Positions 63,922-64,000 of a stretch of 64,000 nucleotides of DNA are shown here, in pieces; positions within the stretch are counted from its first letter, which is position 1; every line of letters starts with the position of its first letter. Both the position numbers and the translations under genes were made by a program. A model generated the notes under the pieces. It did no database searches. It was not told the origin of the DNA and worked only from the letters and a program-made list of their open reading frames with translations. Origin of the DNA: Marinobacter sp050379415 (lineage in GTDB: Bacteria; Pseudomonadota; Gammaproteobacteria; Pseudomonadales; Oleiphilaceae); NCBI RefSeq assembly GCF_050379415.1, contig NZ_JBNRLS010000002.1:496001-560000 (forward strand), given 5' to 3'.

Positions 63922-64000
63922 TCTTAGCCTCGCCTCAAAATACCAAGCAAATTTCTGGTTTGGTGATACTGAAAGAATCAACTACGGCATTCATAGCTTA

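Overview
The window looks like a chromosomal segment of a marine gammaproteobacterium close to Marinobacter or Pseudomonas. The evidence is the ffs-dnaX-ybaB-recR block, the rnd-ycgL-ycgN block, a PhaJ-type hydratase, a fabH-like synthase resembling the Pseudomonas beta-oxidation shunt enzyme, gspAB, and a Prs/XrtA exopolysaccharide system. Assignment is by protein recognition only. No transposase, integrase, tRNA or CRISPR array was seen.

Region by region: 1-1355 is the 3' part of a MalT-like LuxR regulator. 1356-1603 is a gene-free gap with a promoter-like region, a chain of hairpins and a strong terminator, which I read as a candidate small RNA. 1604-6216 (minus) is gspA-gspB-dinG. 6312-8605 (minus) is mlaA plus a patatin-like phospholipase. 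8696-16742 holds a thioesterase, a ketoacyl synthase III, hrpA, fadD and phaJ. 16788-24914 (minus) is a tightly coupled eight-gene operon of TPR proteins, one TolQ, two ExbD/TolR and an AgmX/PglI C-terminal protein, resembling the Myxococcus Agl/Glt and TonB/Tol energy-transducing motors. 24915-25360 is a gap with a sigma-54-type promoter, a terminator-ended candidate small RNA and two palindromes that also occur, in frame, inside the AgmX-like gene. 25361-33615 (minus) is housekeeping: a MoxR/CoxE-like pair, the rnd cluster, recR-ybaB-dnaX, SRP RNA and a 2OG-Fe(II) oxygenase.

33734-42848 (plus) carries a mutarotase, an acyltransferase, an SDR epimerase and then prsK-prsR-prsT, the regulatory and TPR genes of XrtA/PEP-CTERM systems. 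42962-52179 holds a PA14 lipoprotein, an exosortase fused to EpsI, a GNAT-like protein and a 1493-residue secreted multidomain protein preceded by a good sigma-54 promoter. 52303-63921 is a polysaccharide assembly locus: flippase, polymerase/ligase, five glycosyltransferases, a deacetylase, a CapK-like ligase and a secreted lectin-like protein. Its middle (about 56,800-61,400) is visibly A+T-rich and looks acquired.

As a working model, PrsK senses a signal and PrsR drives sigma-54 promoters for surface polysaccharide and secreted protein genes. XrtA would process PEP-CTERM proteins encoded elsewhere. The two candidate small RNAs and the in-frame palindromes are the least explained features.
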